Positions 45,501 to 55,420 of a stretch of DNA of 64,000 nt are shown piece by piece (the stretch's first letter is position 1; the number at the start of each line of letters is the position of its first letter). A program made the translations under genes and the position numbers. This stretch comes from Thereva unica. Taxonomy: Eukaryota; Arthropoda; Insecta; Diptera; Therevidae. Under the pieces are notes generated by a model, which was not told the origin of the DNA, did not search any database, and saw only the letters and a program-made list of their open reading frames with translations. Location: the NCBI GenBank assembly GCA_949987705.1, contig OX465281.1, forward strand, positions 103,997,248-104,061,247, written 5' to 3'.

Positions 45501-46279
45501 CCTGGATCTATGAGTGCTCGAAAAGTTTTGCGTACTTTCCGGGCTCCTTCTAAGGTTACGATTGCAGTAGAGAGAAGAACTTCTTTACACATTGCTGAGT
45601 GTAGAGAATTAAACGTGGCTGTGGTTTGCATAGATCGTGGCGGAGGTGCTTCGTTCTCTGATTTCGTTGCGGTATTTTGCGGGGGACCTCTATCGGCGTG
45701 GTGCAATAGAGCATGATGACGTTTGTTGCAATGTCGACATGTAAACTTGCTCGGACAGTTTGCTCCCATATGTCCTCGTCCCAGACAATTGATGCACAAA
45801 CCATTTTTGCGTGTTATGTGATTTCTCTCTGCTTGTGTTGAATTAATAAATTTAGAACAATTCCTCAACGGGTGATCTTCTCCACATATTTCGCAAGCGT
45901 GATGATGTCCTGTGACGAATGACTGAATCCTTGGTGGTGTTGAGAGATTTCGTTGGGTTTTACTTGATGATGGCCTCTTTTTTCCTATGGCTTCTAGTGC
46001 TCGAAAGCGGGCCTCCAAGAATTCGCGTAACATCGTCCATGATGGTATCTCAGTGTTCTTACTATTGCCTTGCTCCCATAGCTGGAGCGTTTCGGTCGGT
46101 AGCTTTTGACCTATCACGTAGACTATCATCGCGTCCCACTTTTCCACTGCCACTCCGAGATTATAGAGCGCTTGTAGACATTCCGTCGTCACGTCCATCA
46201 AACTTCTAATTCCTTGTGCCGATTCAGAAGATACGGAAGATTGATTAAGTAGGAGTTTCAGTTGTGCGTTGACTAATAC
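42548..46279 (-). pseudogene. BEL/Pao gag C-terminus and pol (protease, RT, RNase H, partial integrase)
   Basis: An open frame of about 1,240 codons. In order: end of the gag core; zinc knuckles CEICGEDHPLRNC, CINCLGRGHMGANC and CRHCNKRHHALLHH (about 45690-45900); protease with IDPGSQTSFL (about 45480-45510, D-P-G instead of the usual D-S/T-G); RT with catalytic YVDD (44237-44248) in DFYVDDLLTG; RNase H with AFSDASQNAYAA, PRLELCGA and MWTDSSIVLSWL; then the integrase N-terminal zinc region (RHPIILNNSCHLSVL, HHSCIHGG). The DDE core of integrase is absent: the frame jumps to KNLPLPWDK and ends after 60 more residues. Pao-family RT is certain. The copy cannot integrate by itself. Confidence 0.9.
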
Positions 46280-47766
46280 CAGTGGCGGATACAAGGGGGG
46301 GAAATGAGGGACATTTCCCCCCCCAAGAGCTCTATAATTTATGGATTACTTTAAAAAACAATCATAAAAAATACTATCTTGATTTTTAACATTAACAAAA
46401 AATATCTTGAAAAAATGCTACCCTGAAAAAATATCCCTGAATACTGTTCAACTACTAGAAAGGAAAATAATTGTCACAGTCAGGCCTAAAGCAAAAACGC
46501 AAAAAAATCATGCCTGTGTTATATACAAATTTCCGAAATAGAGAAGCCAGCATAACGGCCAATGGCGATGGTGTCTTAAATATCACGCAATTGGTATGGA
46601 TAAAATAAAGAATGGGGCGTGATTTAAGACGTCATTAACACTGGCCGGTATGGGTGATTCCACACGAGAGTACACACGACGCGACAGTCGGATGCAATAG
46701 TGGTTTATGGAGAAAAAGGTGAAAGAGGACGATAGAATGGACACAATTTGCATCGTCCTCTCATACCCTCTTCTCCATAAACCACTTTTGCAACCGACTC
46801 TTAGGCTGACACACCAAACTCGACATCGATATGACACGACGAAATTCGACAACATTTTTCTGTCGCGACACACATCTATTCTTATCATTAAGCGAGTCTA
46901 TTCACACTGAATTCGACATCGACACGACACGACAGAACTCGACAAGGAAAAAAAACTGTTACCGACGAAGGGCTTCACATTCAAATCAGTTTATATCCAC
47001 TGCAGGCGACACGAGGAAAAACGTCGAACGACGACTTTCGACACGTCGAGTACTTATGCAGTGACTTTCGTGTCGAATTGTGTCGAATCTCCGTACACAC
47101 TGAATTCAACAAGACACGACATGAACTTCTTGTTCATTAGGTGTCGAATTTGGTGTGTACGAAGATTCGACAAACAATTTTTTGTCGATGGACGTTTTGT
47201 AATGTCGTGTCGATGTCGAGTTTGGTGTGTAAGCAGCCTTATCGTGTCGTGAGTGCGCTCGTGTGGAATCAGGCTATGCTGGATATTTGGGACCACAGCC
47301 CAGGTTTTTTTATTGATTTTCGATTTTTAACATTCATAAAGAAATGAGGCGATTTGAGAATGGTCATGAGAAGAAGAGAGACAGGGTTTTTTTTTCTTAT
47401 TTATTTTTGAGCAGTAACATTCAAGTGTACAAGTGTATTTCCCAGTGCAATAAAATATGCCACTTGACTCTGTATGATATACACAATTTTTTTTGCGAGT
47501 TATTTTATTCTTAGGGATGCATTTTTTTAATAAAATTTTTAACTTTCATCTCCAGATTTTGAGTAAAGTGGGACGTAGACTATCAATAACATTGTGCAAT
47601 AATATTGAGCAAAATATTGACGGTTTCTTTCTTTGCCGCAGGCAAACTTTCAATATCACCCACAGACTGTCAATTATATTGAACAAAACAAAATATTTCA
47701 CTAGGTCTAGGGGCCTCATAAAATTTAATTTCCCCCCCCCAATAATGGTTTCTGGATCCGCCCCTG
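46280..47766. mobile_element. Non-autonomous hAT element inside BEL gag
   Basis: Ends CAGTGGCGGATACAAGG (46280) and GGATCCGCCCCTG (to 47766). CTAATAC repeats on both sides (46273-46279 and 47767-47773); the eighth base differs, so the duplication is 7 of 8 bp. G/C tracts (CCCCCCCC near 46314-46322 and 47727-47736) lie subterminally. No transposase. End sequences match the hAT in Gypsy gag at 19393-21479. A smaller inverted-repeat element is nested at 46655-47271. Confidence 0.8.
46655..47271. mobile_element. 617-bp inverted-repeat MITE nested in hAT
   Basis: TGATTCCACACGAG (46655-46668) mirrors CTCGTGTGGAATCA (47258-47271). The interior is full of short CGACA/TGTCG phrases (for example GACATCGACACGACACGACA, 46914-46933, and its inverse near 47200-47220), giving further hairpins. 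A local dyad GAGGACGAT..ATCGTCCTC is at about 46725-46760. Target duplication is not clear. Confidence 0.6.
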
Positions 47767-47773
47767 CTAATAC

Positions 47774-48397
47774 TCTCTTGTTGTTATACCTCTCTTTTAG
47801 GAGATCCCAAGCTGGAATGTAGTTATCGTTAGTTACTAGTACCTGTCGCAAGAGACCTTCAGCTTCTCCACTTAGATGTAACTTCAAGTATTGAAGTTTC
47901 TGTGCGTCAGACAGATTATGATTCTCATGTATCAAGCTTGTGTAAAGATCATGGAAAGTTGTCCATTTCCGATAATCTCCAGAGAATTTTTCCAATGAGA
48001 TTCGTGGAAGCTTGATAAGATGTTCCTTACTTGACATGGCTATCTCCCTTTCCTGTACTCTGGGAGACTGACTGCCTGCTGCTATTGGTGGATACTCGGT
48101 ATCATACCGAGATTCTATTGCTGCGTAGTGTGTGTAAAAGAATGACTCCATTGCTTCGTATAGTTCTTCCTGGAAATATTTGTGGTTTAATATTTCCGAA
48201 TCGACAGGTTCGTTGTTTTTTGCCACGAGAATCTGGATATGTGCTCGCTTTATTTCGCTGAATTGCTCTTGAAAATCCTGCAGTCGTTTTTTGTAATATG
48301 GTTCCGTTCGCCTTGCGGAGCCATCCTTTTTGTAATCCTTGATGAAATTTTCCAAGATATCCTTTCGTGCTATTTGCAATTTGATTTCAGCTTCCAT
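47774..48397 (-). pseudogene. BEL gag N-terminal part
   Basis: Starts ATG at 48397 (MEAEIKLQIARKDILENFIK), about 90 bases inside the 5' LTR. Contains the DUF1759-type capsid block of BEL elements: LPRISLEKFSGDYRKWTTFH, then FHDLYTSLIHENHNLS, QKLQYLKLHLSGEAEGLLRQ and AWDLLKERYNNKRVL. The hAT insertion interrupts it at 47766. Removing that insertion joins it to the 42548-46279 frame, so gag and pol were one polyprotein. Confidence 0.85.
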
Positions 48398-48463
48398 CTT
48401 TTAATTTGATGTCACTGGTTAAATTTCTAAGCTACGCTGCGACCACTGAGTACTTTTATACCG

Positions 48464-48487
48464 TTTATCCGGCTCGAAGGACCAAAA
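48464..48487 (-). promoter_or_regulatory. tRNA primer binding site of BEL element
   Basis: On the minus strand, TGGTCCTTCGAGCCGGAT follows the 5' LTR after a few bases. A TGG start adjacent to the LTR fits a primer site; I recall this sequence type in Pao-group elements but cannot name the tRNA with certainty. Confidence 0.55.
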
Positions 48488-49414
48488 TGTTAGGGCTTAG
48501 AATGCCTAAAACTCAGTGGACTACAGGGCAGCCTAAGAAATAAACCTTGTTTGACGATTCGAACTTTTATTTAACAATTTTCAACCCTTTTTACAATTTT
48601 AAAATTCAATATAAATTAACTAATTCGAATTCAAATAAACATTAAGTTAACTATTAAAAATTCAATAAAATTCACAAACCAAAAATATTTTAATTCATAA
48701 AATTTCACAATTCTTTAATTCTGAATGTAGTCCTTTTTCTTGATAAACTGAATTTACTCCAATTATTAATGTCCAAAATGTGTCCTTACACTTCGATGCC
48801 ACTTGTATCTGAAGATTTAAATTTTATTTTTGTTAGCAATTAGAAATGTACATCAACTCGATACGTAAGATGTACTTGACTATTGGGAATTTTACATGAA
48901 CTTGTTTCGTTGCATGTATTTAGGAGTTAGGAATATTTACTTACATGAACTCGACGCGTTCCATGTAAAGTAAATGGGACTTTGGGATGAATTTACATCA
49001 ACTCGTAACGTTCGATGTAAATATTATTTGTGATGATACATGAACTCGGCACGTTACATGTATCTGAGGCTGAGATCACTGGTTATTTTGTGAGATTTTC
49101 TTCGAGCTCGATTCGCTACGAAGATCAATTGTGATCTGAAATTTTCGATCGACTGGCTGCGCTATATATTTCATTCCTGACAATGGCAATTTTTTGGAAG
49201 GCAATGTGGGGGGGCCATTGGAATTGGAATTTGCTTCAATTATTGTGTATGTGTCCCTTCTTGTTATGTATATCAGCTTTTGATACATAACAGCTGATTT
49301 ATATATTTTGTTGTGACATTTGGTTGGGGTATAGTATGGACGAGGTAAGTTTTTATTCTATTTTATAAATTATTTTAATATTTATATTTTTAGGGTTTAA
49401 TTTAGGATTGAACA
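48488..49414 (-). repeat. 5' LTR of BEL element, intact, 927 bp
   Basis: TGTTAGGG...TTGAACA in plus orientation. Identical in layout to the split left LTR, with few substitutions (such as TTCTTGATAAAC here against TTCTCGATAAAC at left). Contains five dyad repeats (48848-49063). Confidence 0.9.
48848..49063. repeat. Five dyad-symmetric 26-30 bp motifs in BEL LTR
   Basis: Imperfect copies of TTACATGAACTCG-N3-CGT-NN-CATGTAA lie at about 48848-48876, 48892-48918, 48941-48967, 48992-49020 and 49036-49063, spaced by 22-25 or fewer bases. Each is a small inverted repeat (ACATG..CATGT). The cluster is also in the left LTR, where insertion 3 falls between the fourth and fifth. A protein-binding or hairpin role is inferred. 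Confidence 0.65.
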
Positions 49415-49419
49415 GGTGG

Positions 49420-49834
49420 AATAGGTTAACCATTATGATCGTTGGGAGGTGGAATTGACGAGGAATTCTGCGTTTGAATTCTGGGATGTTGTATGAGCTC
49501 GGAAATACTAACCGATTATTCCAGAATCCAGTTGTTCTTTTTAGAAACGAATTCCTATTTTGTAGAGTGCCCGAAAAGAGGGCTGCAGGTGGAAGGAGTG
49601 AGACGAGTTATCTAATTTGGTGCTGAGGGAATAAGATTGCCGTGCAGTCAGGAGAGGGTTTATTTCGATGGTACTGAGATAGTGGCGATAGAATTTTGTA
49701 TGTTTAGCAAGTAATTTGTTGATCTACACAGGAAGCACCAAGATTTATTGATTGTCAGTTCGCCTTCGACGATAACTTCGGAAGTTTACGGGATAAAACT
49801 GATAAAAGTGTTTAAATATTCTCCGTTTTTACAA
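49420..49834. other. No gene recognised
   Basis: Flanking DNA right of the BEL target duplication; continuous with 36183-36659 before that insertion. No domain or repeat noticed. Confidence 0.4.
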
Positions 49835-50899
49835 CCCAGCGGGAAATGTAATGGCTAGCTAATACCGGAGACAGACTTGTGGTATAGCAATTGAGATCGG
49901 GATATTGCAATATTGCCATATTGCAATATAAAAATGTGAAGACACACTTGCATTAGTATACTGAGTTATTTGGTTGTCATTTATCTGTCAGATTTGCAAG
50001 TCGAAAAAAATTATTGTGCTGCAGTTAAATTGAAGTTAAATATGATTAGAAATATTGTGAAATTATTATTAATTTATATTAAAAATAAAAGTGAAATAGA
50101 AAATTTAGAATTAAAATCCTGTTCGAAATTATCATTTTGGGTTATGCCCAGACTATTCTTCGGTTTAAATCTAGGGTATACTGAGCTATACCACGAAGTT
50201 TTTCTCAATTGGGATATTGAGTTTCAATGTTGAGTATACTGAGTGTATACCGAGATTTTTTCTCAGTATATAGAGACACACCTGAAGTATATGGCAATAT
50301 TGCTCATATTGTAATTACTATACCACAAGTGTGTCTCTGGTATAAGCGAGGTTATAATGAGATGGACCCATGACCTTTTGTGATGAAATAATAGCTTACT
50401 TTTACATAGGGATGTCCTATGGCGGTAAGTACTTACTGTAGGCATTACAAACGAGGACTTATTTCAGAGGTGAAGTGTATTAAGTGAATACATAGATTAC
50501 CATGTAAGGCCGGCAGAATAAAATTCTGGCTACCCTTTTTAGCATTAAAAACATTACTATCCAAAATTACCATTGAATTTCAGCTACATTTGGTGAGAAT
50601 TTTACTAGCAAGATATCTTTTTGACTGCACTGCACGATCCACACCGAACGAATTTGGAGGACGGAATAAACTCAAGAAGAGAGGCTTCGACAAGACAAAG
50701 AATAATAAAAGCACATCACATTTTCAACGAAAGTATTTCACAAGTCATTACCTAGTCGGTTACCTAGCCATTACAATGTAAAGACCTCCATTTTACTAAA
50801 TTTGCAGCAGAATTTTTCAATTACCATGTAAGCGGTTACACAAATCATTAATGAATTCTTGGGTTACCTGAGTAACCCCTCGCTAGTTTTCCCGCTGGG
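49835..50899. mobile_element. Possible 1.07-kb element with CCCAGCGGGAAA ends
   Basis: CCCAGCGGGAAA (49835-49846) is mirrored by TTTCCCGCTGGG (50888-50899). Further partial complementarity follows (TGTAATGGCTAG near 49846 and CTAGCCATTACA near 50764). No clear target duplication. It contains another inverted pair at 49858-50345. Frames inside (49970-50233 and 50590-50781) show no domain. Confidence 0.5.
49858..50345. mobile_element. 488-bp nested inverted-repeat MITE
   Basis: A 29-base inverted repeat with four mismatches: GACTTGTGGTATAG (to about 49886) against CTATACCACAAGTGTGTCTC (from about 50317). TTGCAATATTG-type phrases near both ends add pairing. Confidence 0.55.
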
Positions 50900-51887
50900 A
50901 AGTAAAGCCTTTGATTTGTTACATATAGGGTGTTAGTAATACTCTATTTACAAATTTTATAGCGCCAAACTATTAGGAGTCCTAGCATACGTGACAGACC
51001 CTGTACAAGCAGTTGCGGAAAAATTGTAAAGATGAGAGGATGAATATTAACAAAACCAGTTAATACTAAGTAAAGCCGGTTTATAGTACACTTCAGCCTG
51101 TCCCTGTTATGCTGTCTGTTTATTTTGGAAAGAAGGATTCAATTGTTTTACAGTTCCAGGATGATATATTTATGTGGATCTATCATTATAGCCAAGGTCT
51201 TAAATCCAAAGAAATGCCTGAATGCGAAAGGATCTTTTTGATTGAAAGCCGTGAATTATGCTGCCTACTGGGGACACCACGATATAAAAAATCGCGCCCT
51301 GTACTCGACCTCTTAGGTGGTGTGGAAGAGAGTGCACAAGACTTATTATATTTATAAAGCACTTACAATTCCTGGTGCGTTATAAATTTTAAAATATTCT
51401 TTTGGAGTAAAGTGCGACAGTTTAGCATGGAATGGTTTTACATAAAGTAAGATTTTACTTTTCCCATATCATTTAACATCAAATCTTAATGATGAGGCAA
51501 AATATTTCATTGCCTGGGATACTATATGATAAAAACCTCTTCCATATGTAATTTAAAACTTTTTACTGAAATTTTCTCAGGCTCAACTTTTGGTCGAAAA
51601 TAGAAAAATTTTTATATTCTGTACAAAGCAGAAATTAAAATTTGCGGCACCGTATCCACCTGCAGACAAAAAAATATGATTTCATAAAAAAATAAAAAAA
51701 AAATAAAAATCTTCCACGACTAAATTTTTCCCTAAACCTGAAAAATCGTTTTTAAACAACACAACAACAAAAATTCCGAAAATTTTGTGTCAAAGAACGG
51801 CAGGCGCAATCGCAAGTATCCCAATTCATGCGATTGCTATATGTATACCTACATGAATTCAAAAGTTCAATCACAGAGTACTTAAGT
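50900..51887. other. No gene recognised
   Basis: An 82-codon frame (51109-51357, SVYFGKKDSIVLQFQDDIFM) is the only open stretch. No motif is recognised and it lacks neighbours, so it is not called. Confidence 0.35.
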
Positions 51888-52196
51888 GGGATGATACACG
51901 AGTCAACGTGTCTCTGCAACACACTGTCAGTTTGTTGAGCGGAGGTGATACACGACTCAACACGCTGCATGCAACACTCTGTGTAATAACATTGCGATTT
52001 CATATGTGTGGGTGTGCATTCCAAATTATTTTCACCCAGAATCGCTTGACAGAACATTTTTCAAGCAACTGGAGGAAAATTAGAAATCGTTTCTAGTTTC
52101 AGTCAACACCGCACACTTCACCCTGACCCTTCCCTTGGCCTACGAACTGCGCCGAAAAAGCTCGTGTTGCTCAACATGTTGACCCGTGTATCATCC
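51888..52196. mobile_element. 309-bp MITE
   Basis: GGGATGATACACGAGTCAAC (51888-51907) is mirrored by GTTGACCCGTGTATCATCCC (about 52177-52196). An internal third copy of the phrase (GGTGATACACGACTCAAC, about 51944) suggests duplicated transposase-binding sites. Target duplication not found. Confidence 0.6.
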
Positions 52197-52912
52197 CCCT
52201 AACATACAGAGGGAACAACAGGAACAATGGGTTACGACGTCCAAAATGGGTCACAAGTCGTAACCCATCCGAGCTTTTTGTTTTCTTTGAGAGCGAAACT
52301 CATCATGACTCTCTCTTCAAGTTTTTCACTGCTAAGCAGGATGTGTGTGCGCAATAACTTTTTGGTATAGTAATGAACTGAAATAGAATCTTTGGAAAGG
52401 AAAAGAATATTTTTCTACCTGCGATTGTGATAATAAAATGAAATGGGTCTTATATTGTTTTTAACTAACTTTTTTTCGTAAACGAACGATTAGGCTGGCG
52501 GACTAAAAATATATAAAACAATTAAAATATTAAAATTGCTAATAAGATTTTTTGGGAGTTTAGATGATATAAAAAATTAAGAATTGTAAAATGATTGGAA
52601 AATTTTTAATTTTTAAAGATTAATGTGTATTTAAATTATCAACTTTACGAAAAAAAGTTATATTACATTTCTAGTTCTAAATCCGTCCAAAAATATTACA
52701 AAATTGTTACAACTCGTTGGGATGCCCGTTACCGAAATTCGGTCACGAAAACAATAAATATATAAAATTCACGATTTGTTCGATTTTAAATTCAATTTAA
52801 ATATTTTTATTTAAAAAAAAAAATTATTCGCAACATTTCCATTGTCGCTCCAGAGCATCTAAAATTTCCCAGGATTTTTTTAATCGCATCCATGACGTCT
52901 TGCTTGGCTATA
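52197..52912. other. No gene recognised
   Basis: AT-rich. ACTTTTTGGTATAG at about 52352 recurs at 53830, next to Helentron sequence, hinting at another Helentron end nearby. Confidence 0.35.
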
Positions 52913-53472
52913 TGGTAAAATGATAAATGACATTTACAGTGTTATTTGACAAATTACACTCAGAGCTAATCATTGCAAAGGCAGCATTATACGAACGAAT
53001 ATTTGCAAAAAAAAAAATTTAGAACGATTTTTAATACCACTTTCATTCGAAGTTAATCCTTCAAAAAAATTATTGAAAAAGTAATTTTGAGAAAGTGGAG
53101 GTAGATTAACTTTGCCTTTATGACAACACAAAGAAAATGCCTCAGTATTACGTAAAGTTACTTCAGTCAGAAAATGTTTGGCACGACAAAAATGACAACT
53201 CATAATAAAAGAACCACACGAAAACGAATCAAAATTAACCGGAATAACATTCAAAGCACATTTAAAAGAATCAGTCAAAATTTCTAAAGGTGCAACACCA
53301 TCAACAAACATTTCATTATGAAATGCATCAACATTCATTTCATTCACACCACTATTCAATTCTTTGCAACATTCATTTCATTAACACTACGTAAATTTCT
53401 AACGCGACTTCTAGTATTTTCGCGAAGCGATCTAAAATCGACATTCGAGTGTCCCCGTCGTTGTCTTGGCAT
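52913..53472 (-). pseudogene. Helitron/Helentron N-terminal protein fragment
   Basis: From ATG at 53472 (MPRQRRGHSNVDFRSLREN) through two frameshifts: GVNEMNVDAFHNEMF, then the Cys-rich block SCHFCRAKHFLTEVTLRNTE and FSLCCHKGKVNLPPLSQNYF (about 53085-53200), then SNESGIKNRS and, after an A-run slip, FANIRSYNAAFAMISSECN (about 52935-52990). This zinc-finger-like segment is typical of the N-terminus of arthropod Helitron/Helentron RepHel proteins. Rep nuclease and helicase are missing. A partial second copy lies at 53535-53655. Confidence 0.7.
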
Positions 53473-53534
53473 TTTGAAAAGAAAACGCGGAAAAAACGTA
53501 AGTACTCACCGATAAATTGCACTCAAAATTCGCA

Positions 53535-53655
53535 GTTAACTGTTTGGAAGGACAAAAATACAACTCAGATTCCGAGAACCATACGAAAACGAATAAAAAT
53601 TACGCAGAATAACATTCAAAACACACTTAAATGAATTAATTAAAATTTCTAAAGG
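53535..53655 (-). repeat. Partial duplicate of Helentron N-terminal segment
   Basis: ACGAAAACGAATAAAAATTACGC and ATAACATTCAAAACACACTT parallel 53217-53275 at about 80% identity, including AAAATTTCTAAAGG. Same orientation, upstream of the fragment start codon. Confidence 0.6.
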
Positions 53656-53754
53656 CATTCGCCAAAAAACGAACGGCCGCCCCTTACACCATACAACTCA
53701 AATACTATACGCAAAAGAGTATAAAAAAAATGCACGCACAAAGTGACCGAGTTT

Positions 53755-53800
53755 TGGAACGAAGTTCCTTACCGCGCGTTGCGAAAGGGGGCTAGACGGA
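53755..53800. promoter_or_regulatory. Helentron-type terminal motif
   Basis: GGAACGAAGTTCCTTACCGC followed by GTTGCGAAAGGGGGCTAGAC. GGGACTTCGTTCC, its near-inverse, stands at 55383-55395. I recall such GAACGAAGTTCC phrases near Helentron ends in arthropod genomes. Role inferred. Confidence 0.4.
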
Positions 53801-53982
53801 AAAAATTAAGACCAAAAGTTGTAACGACACTTTTTGGTATAGTGTGCCGTGCAGCGTGCGCATGTTTCCCTGTCTGTCTCTCTCTATCTCTCTCATAGAA
53901 AGCAAGCCAGTTATTTTCGTTTCGTCTTTCTATTTCCATTGTACAGTGTGGTGTCGCGACGATTATTTTTTTGAGTGTATAC

Positions 53983-54845
53983 AGGTTGTTTTTGTTGTTT
54001 TTTTATTTTTGTTGTTTTTTTATTTTTGTTGTTTTTGTTGTTTTTGATGTTTTTGTTGTTTTTGTTGTTTCTGCTGTTTTTCCGTTGTTTTTGTTGCTTT
54101 TGTTGTTTTTGTTATTTTGTTGTTTTCGTTGTTTTTGTTGTTTTTGTTACATTAGTTGTTTTTGCTGTTTTTGTTGTTTTTGTTGTTTTTATTGTTTTTG
54201 TTGCTTTTGTTGTTTTTGTTTTTTTTTGTTGTTTTTGCTGTTTTTGTTGTTTTTGTTGCTTTTGTTGTTTTTGTTGCTTTTGTTGCTTTTGTTGTTTTTG
54301 TTGTTTTTGTTGCTTTTGTTGCTTTTGTTGTTTTTGTTGTTTTTGTTGCTTTTGTTGTTTTTGATGTTTTTGTTGTTTTTGTTGTTTTTGTTGTTTTTGT
54401 TGCTTTTGTTGCTTTTGTTGCTTTTGTTGTTTTTGTTGTTTTTGTTGCTTTTGTTGCTTTTGTTGTTTTTGATGTTTTTGTTGTTTTTGTTGCTTTTGTT
54501 GTTTTTGTTGTTTTTGACGTTTTTGTTGTTTTTGTTGCTTTTGTTGTTTTTGATGTTTTTGTTGCTTTTGTTGTTTTTGTTGTTTTTGTTATTTTTGTTG
54601 TTTTTGTTGTTTTTGCTGCTTTTGTTGTTTTTGATGTTTTTGTTGTTTTTGTTGCTTTTGTTGCTTTTGTTGTTTTTGTTGTTTTTGTTGTTTTTTTGTT
54701 GTTTTTGATGTTTTTGTTGTTTCTGTTGTTTTTGTTGTTTTTGTCGTTTTTTCGTTTTTGTTGCTTTTGTTGTTTTTGTTGTTTTTGTTGCTTTTGTTGT
54801 TTTTATTGTTTTTTTGTTTTTGTTGTTTTTGTTGCTTTTGTTGCA
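53983..54845 (+). repeat. TTTTTGTTG minisatellite, about 860 bp
   Basis: Nearly pure 9-mer array of TTTTTGTTG and variants (TTTTTGCTG, CTTTTGTTG, TTTTTGATG). All three plus frames and one minus frame stay open, giving poly-Leu/Phe/Val or Gln/Asn/Lys translations that are not proteins. Confidence 0.95.
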
Positions 54846-55286
54846 AGTATAAGTGTTGCAGATTTATGTGCAGCAGAGTGTGTAATGGAAAACGGCGTTA
54901 CCTTAATCATGGCAGTCATAAATGTCTCACCAAATAACAAATTAATAGATATTTAGGAGTTCATTCATCGAGCACTGCTAGAGTATTCTTAAGATGTATC
55001 TCGAACGCTTAGCAGATACAACAAAAATTTAGATAAAGTTCCACTCATTTTGGCCGGTGATTTTAACATCAACTTCAGTAATGAAAAATCAAAACCATTA
55101 CTACAGTTTCTAGAGGAAGAATTTGATTTAAGAATAAACAATAATCCAGCAGAATCAACAACAAAATATAATACTACCATTGATGCAGTTTTTTCAAGAC
55201 ATTTAAATAAAATAGAATCCCAAACATATGTTTCCTACTTCAGTTACCACAAGCCAATTATTACTAAAATTGAGCTTACTGATTAA
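54846..55286 (+). pseudogene. Helentron-type C-terminal endonuclease domain
   Basis: Reads TLIMAVINVSPNNKLI, stop, frameshift, then VPLILAGDFNINFSN (catalytic GDFN 55056-55067), LLQFLEEEFDLRINNNPAES, KYNTTIDAVFSRHLNK and YVSYFSYHKPIITKIE to TAA 55284. This is an endonuclease/exonuclease/phosphatase fold as fused behind the helicase in Helentrons (and loose PIF1-type proteins). The last His (SYHKP) is the catalytic one. N-terminal strands are lost in the minisatellite. Strand is opposite to 52913-53472. Confidence 0.7.
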
Positions 55287-55382
55287 GTTTATATTACATT
55301 ATATTTATTAATAATAAAAAAAAATAGTATTTTAACTTAAAAACAAAATTTTTATTACAATTCCTTCACTAATTAATCGAAA

Positions 55383-55420
55383 GGGACTTCGTTCCATCCG
55401 GGTGTCCCTTGACACCTCTT
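55383..55420 (+). terminator. Helentron-type 3' hairpin
   Basis: GGGACTTCGTTCCATCCG precedes the hairpin GGTGTC-CCTT-GACACC (55401-55416), about 100 bases after the endonuclease stop. A short GC hairpin near the 3' end is the expected rolling-circle terminator for Helentron-type elements. Inference from structure and position. Confidence 0.5.

Larger units (their letters stand above)
36665..49414 (-). mobile_element. BEL/Pao LTR retrotransposon with nested insertions
   Basis: Complete element bounded by LTRs (36665-42423, interrupted, and 48488-49414) and a 5-bp target duplication GGTGG (36660-36664 and 49415-49419). The transcript runs on the minus strand: 5' LTR at right, primer site, gag-pol in one frame, then 3' LTR at left. 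Aligning the LTRs by eye shows roughly six differences in about 927 bp, so insertion was recent. Insertions: 37204-42034 in the 3' LTR and 46280-47766 in gag. Net length without them is about 6.4 kb. The integrase core is missing. Confidence 0.9.

Noticed and set aside
51109..51357. 82-codon frame as a host gene
   Set aside because: No motif, no neighbouring exon signal and length within chance expectation.
53971..54956. Long Leu/Phe and Val/Phe frames
   Set aside because: Translations of the TTTTTGTTG minisatellite, open in several frames at once.
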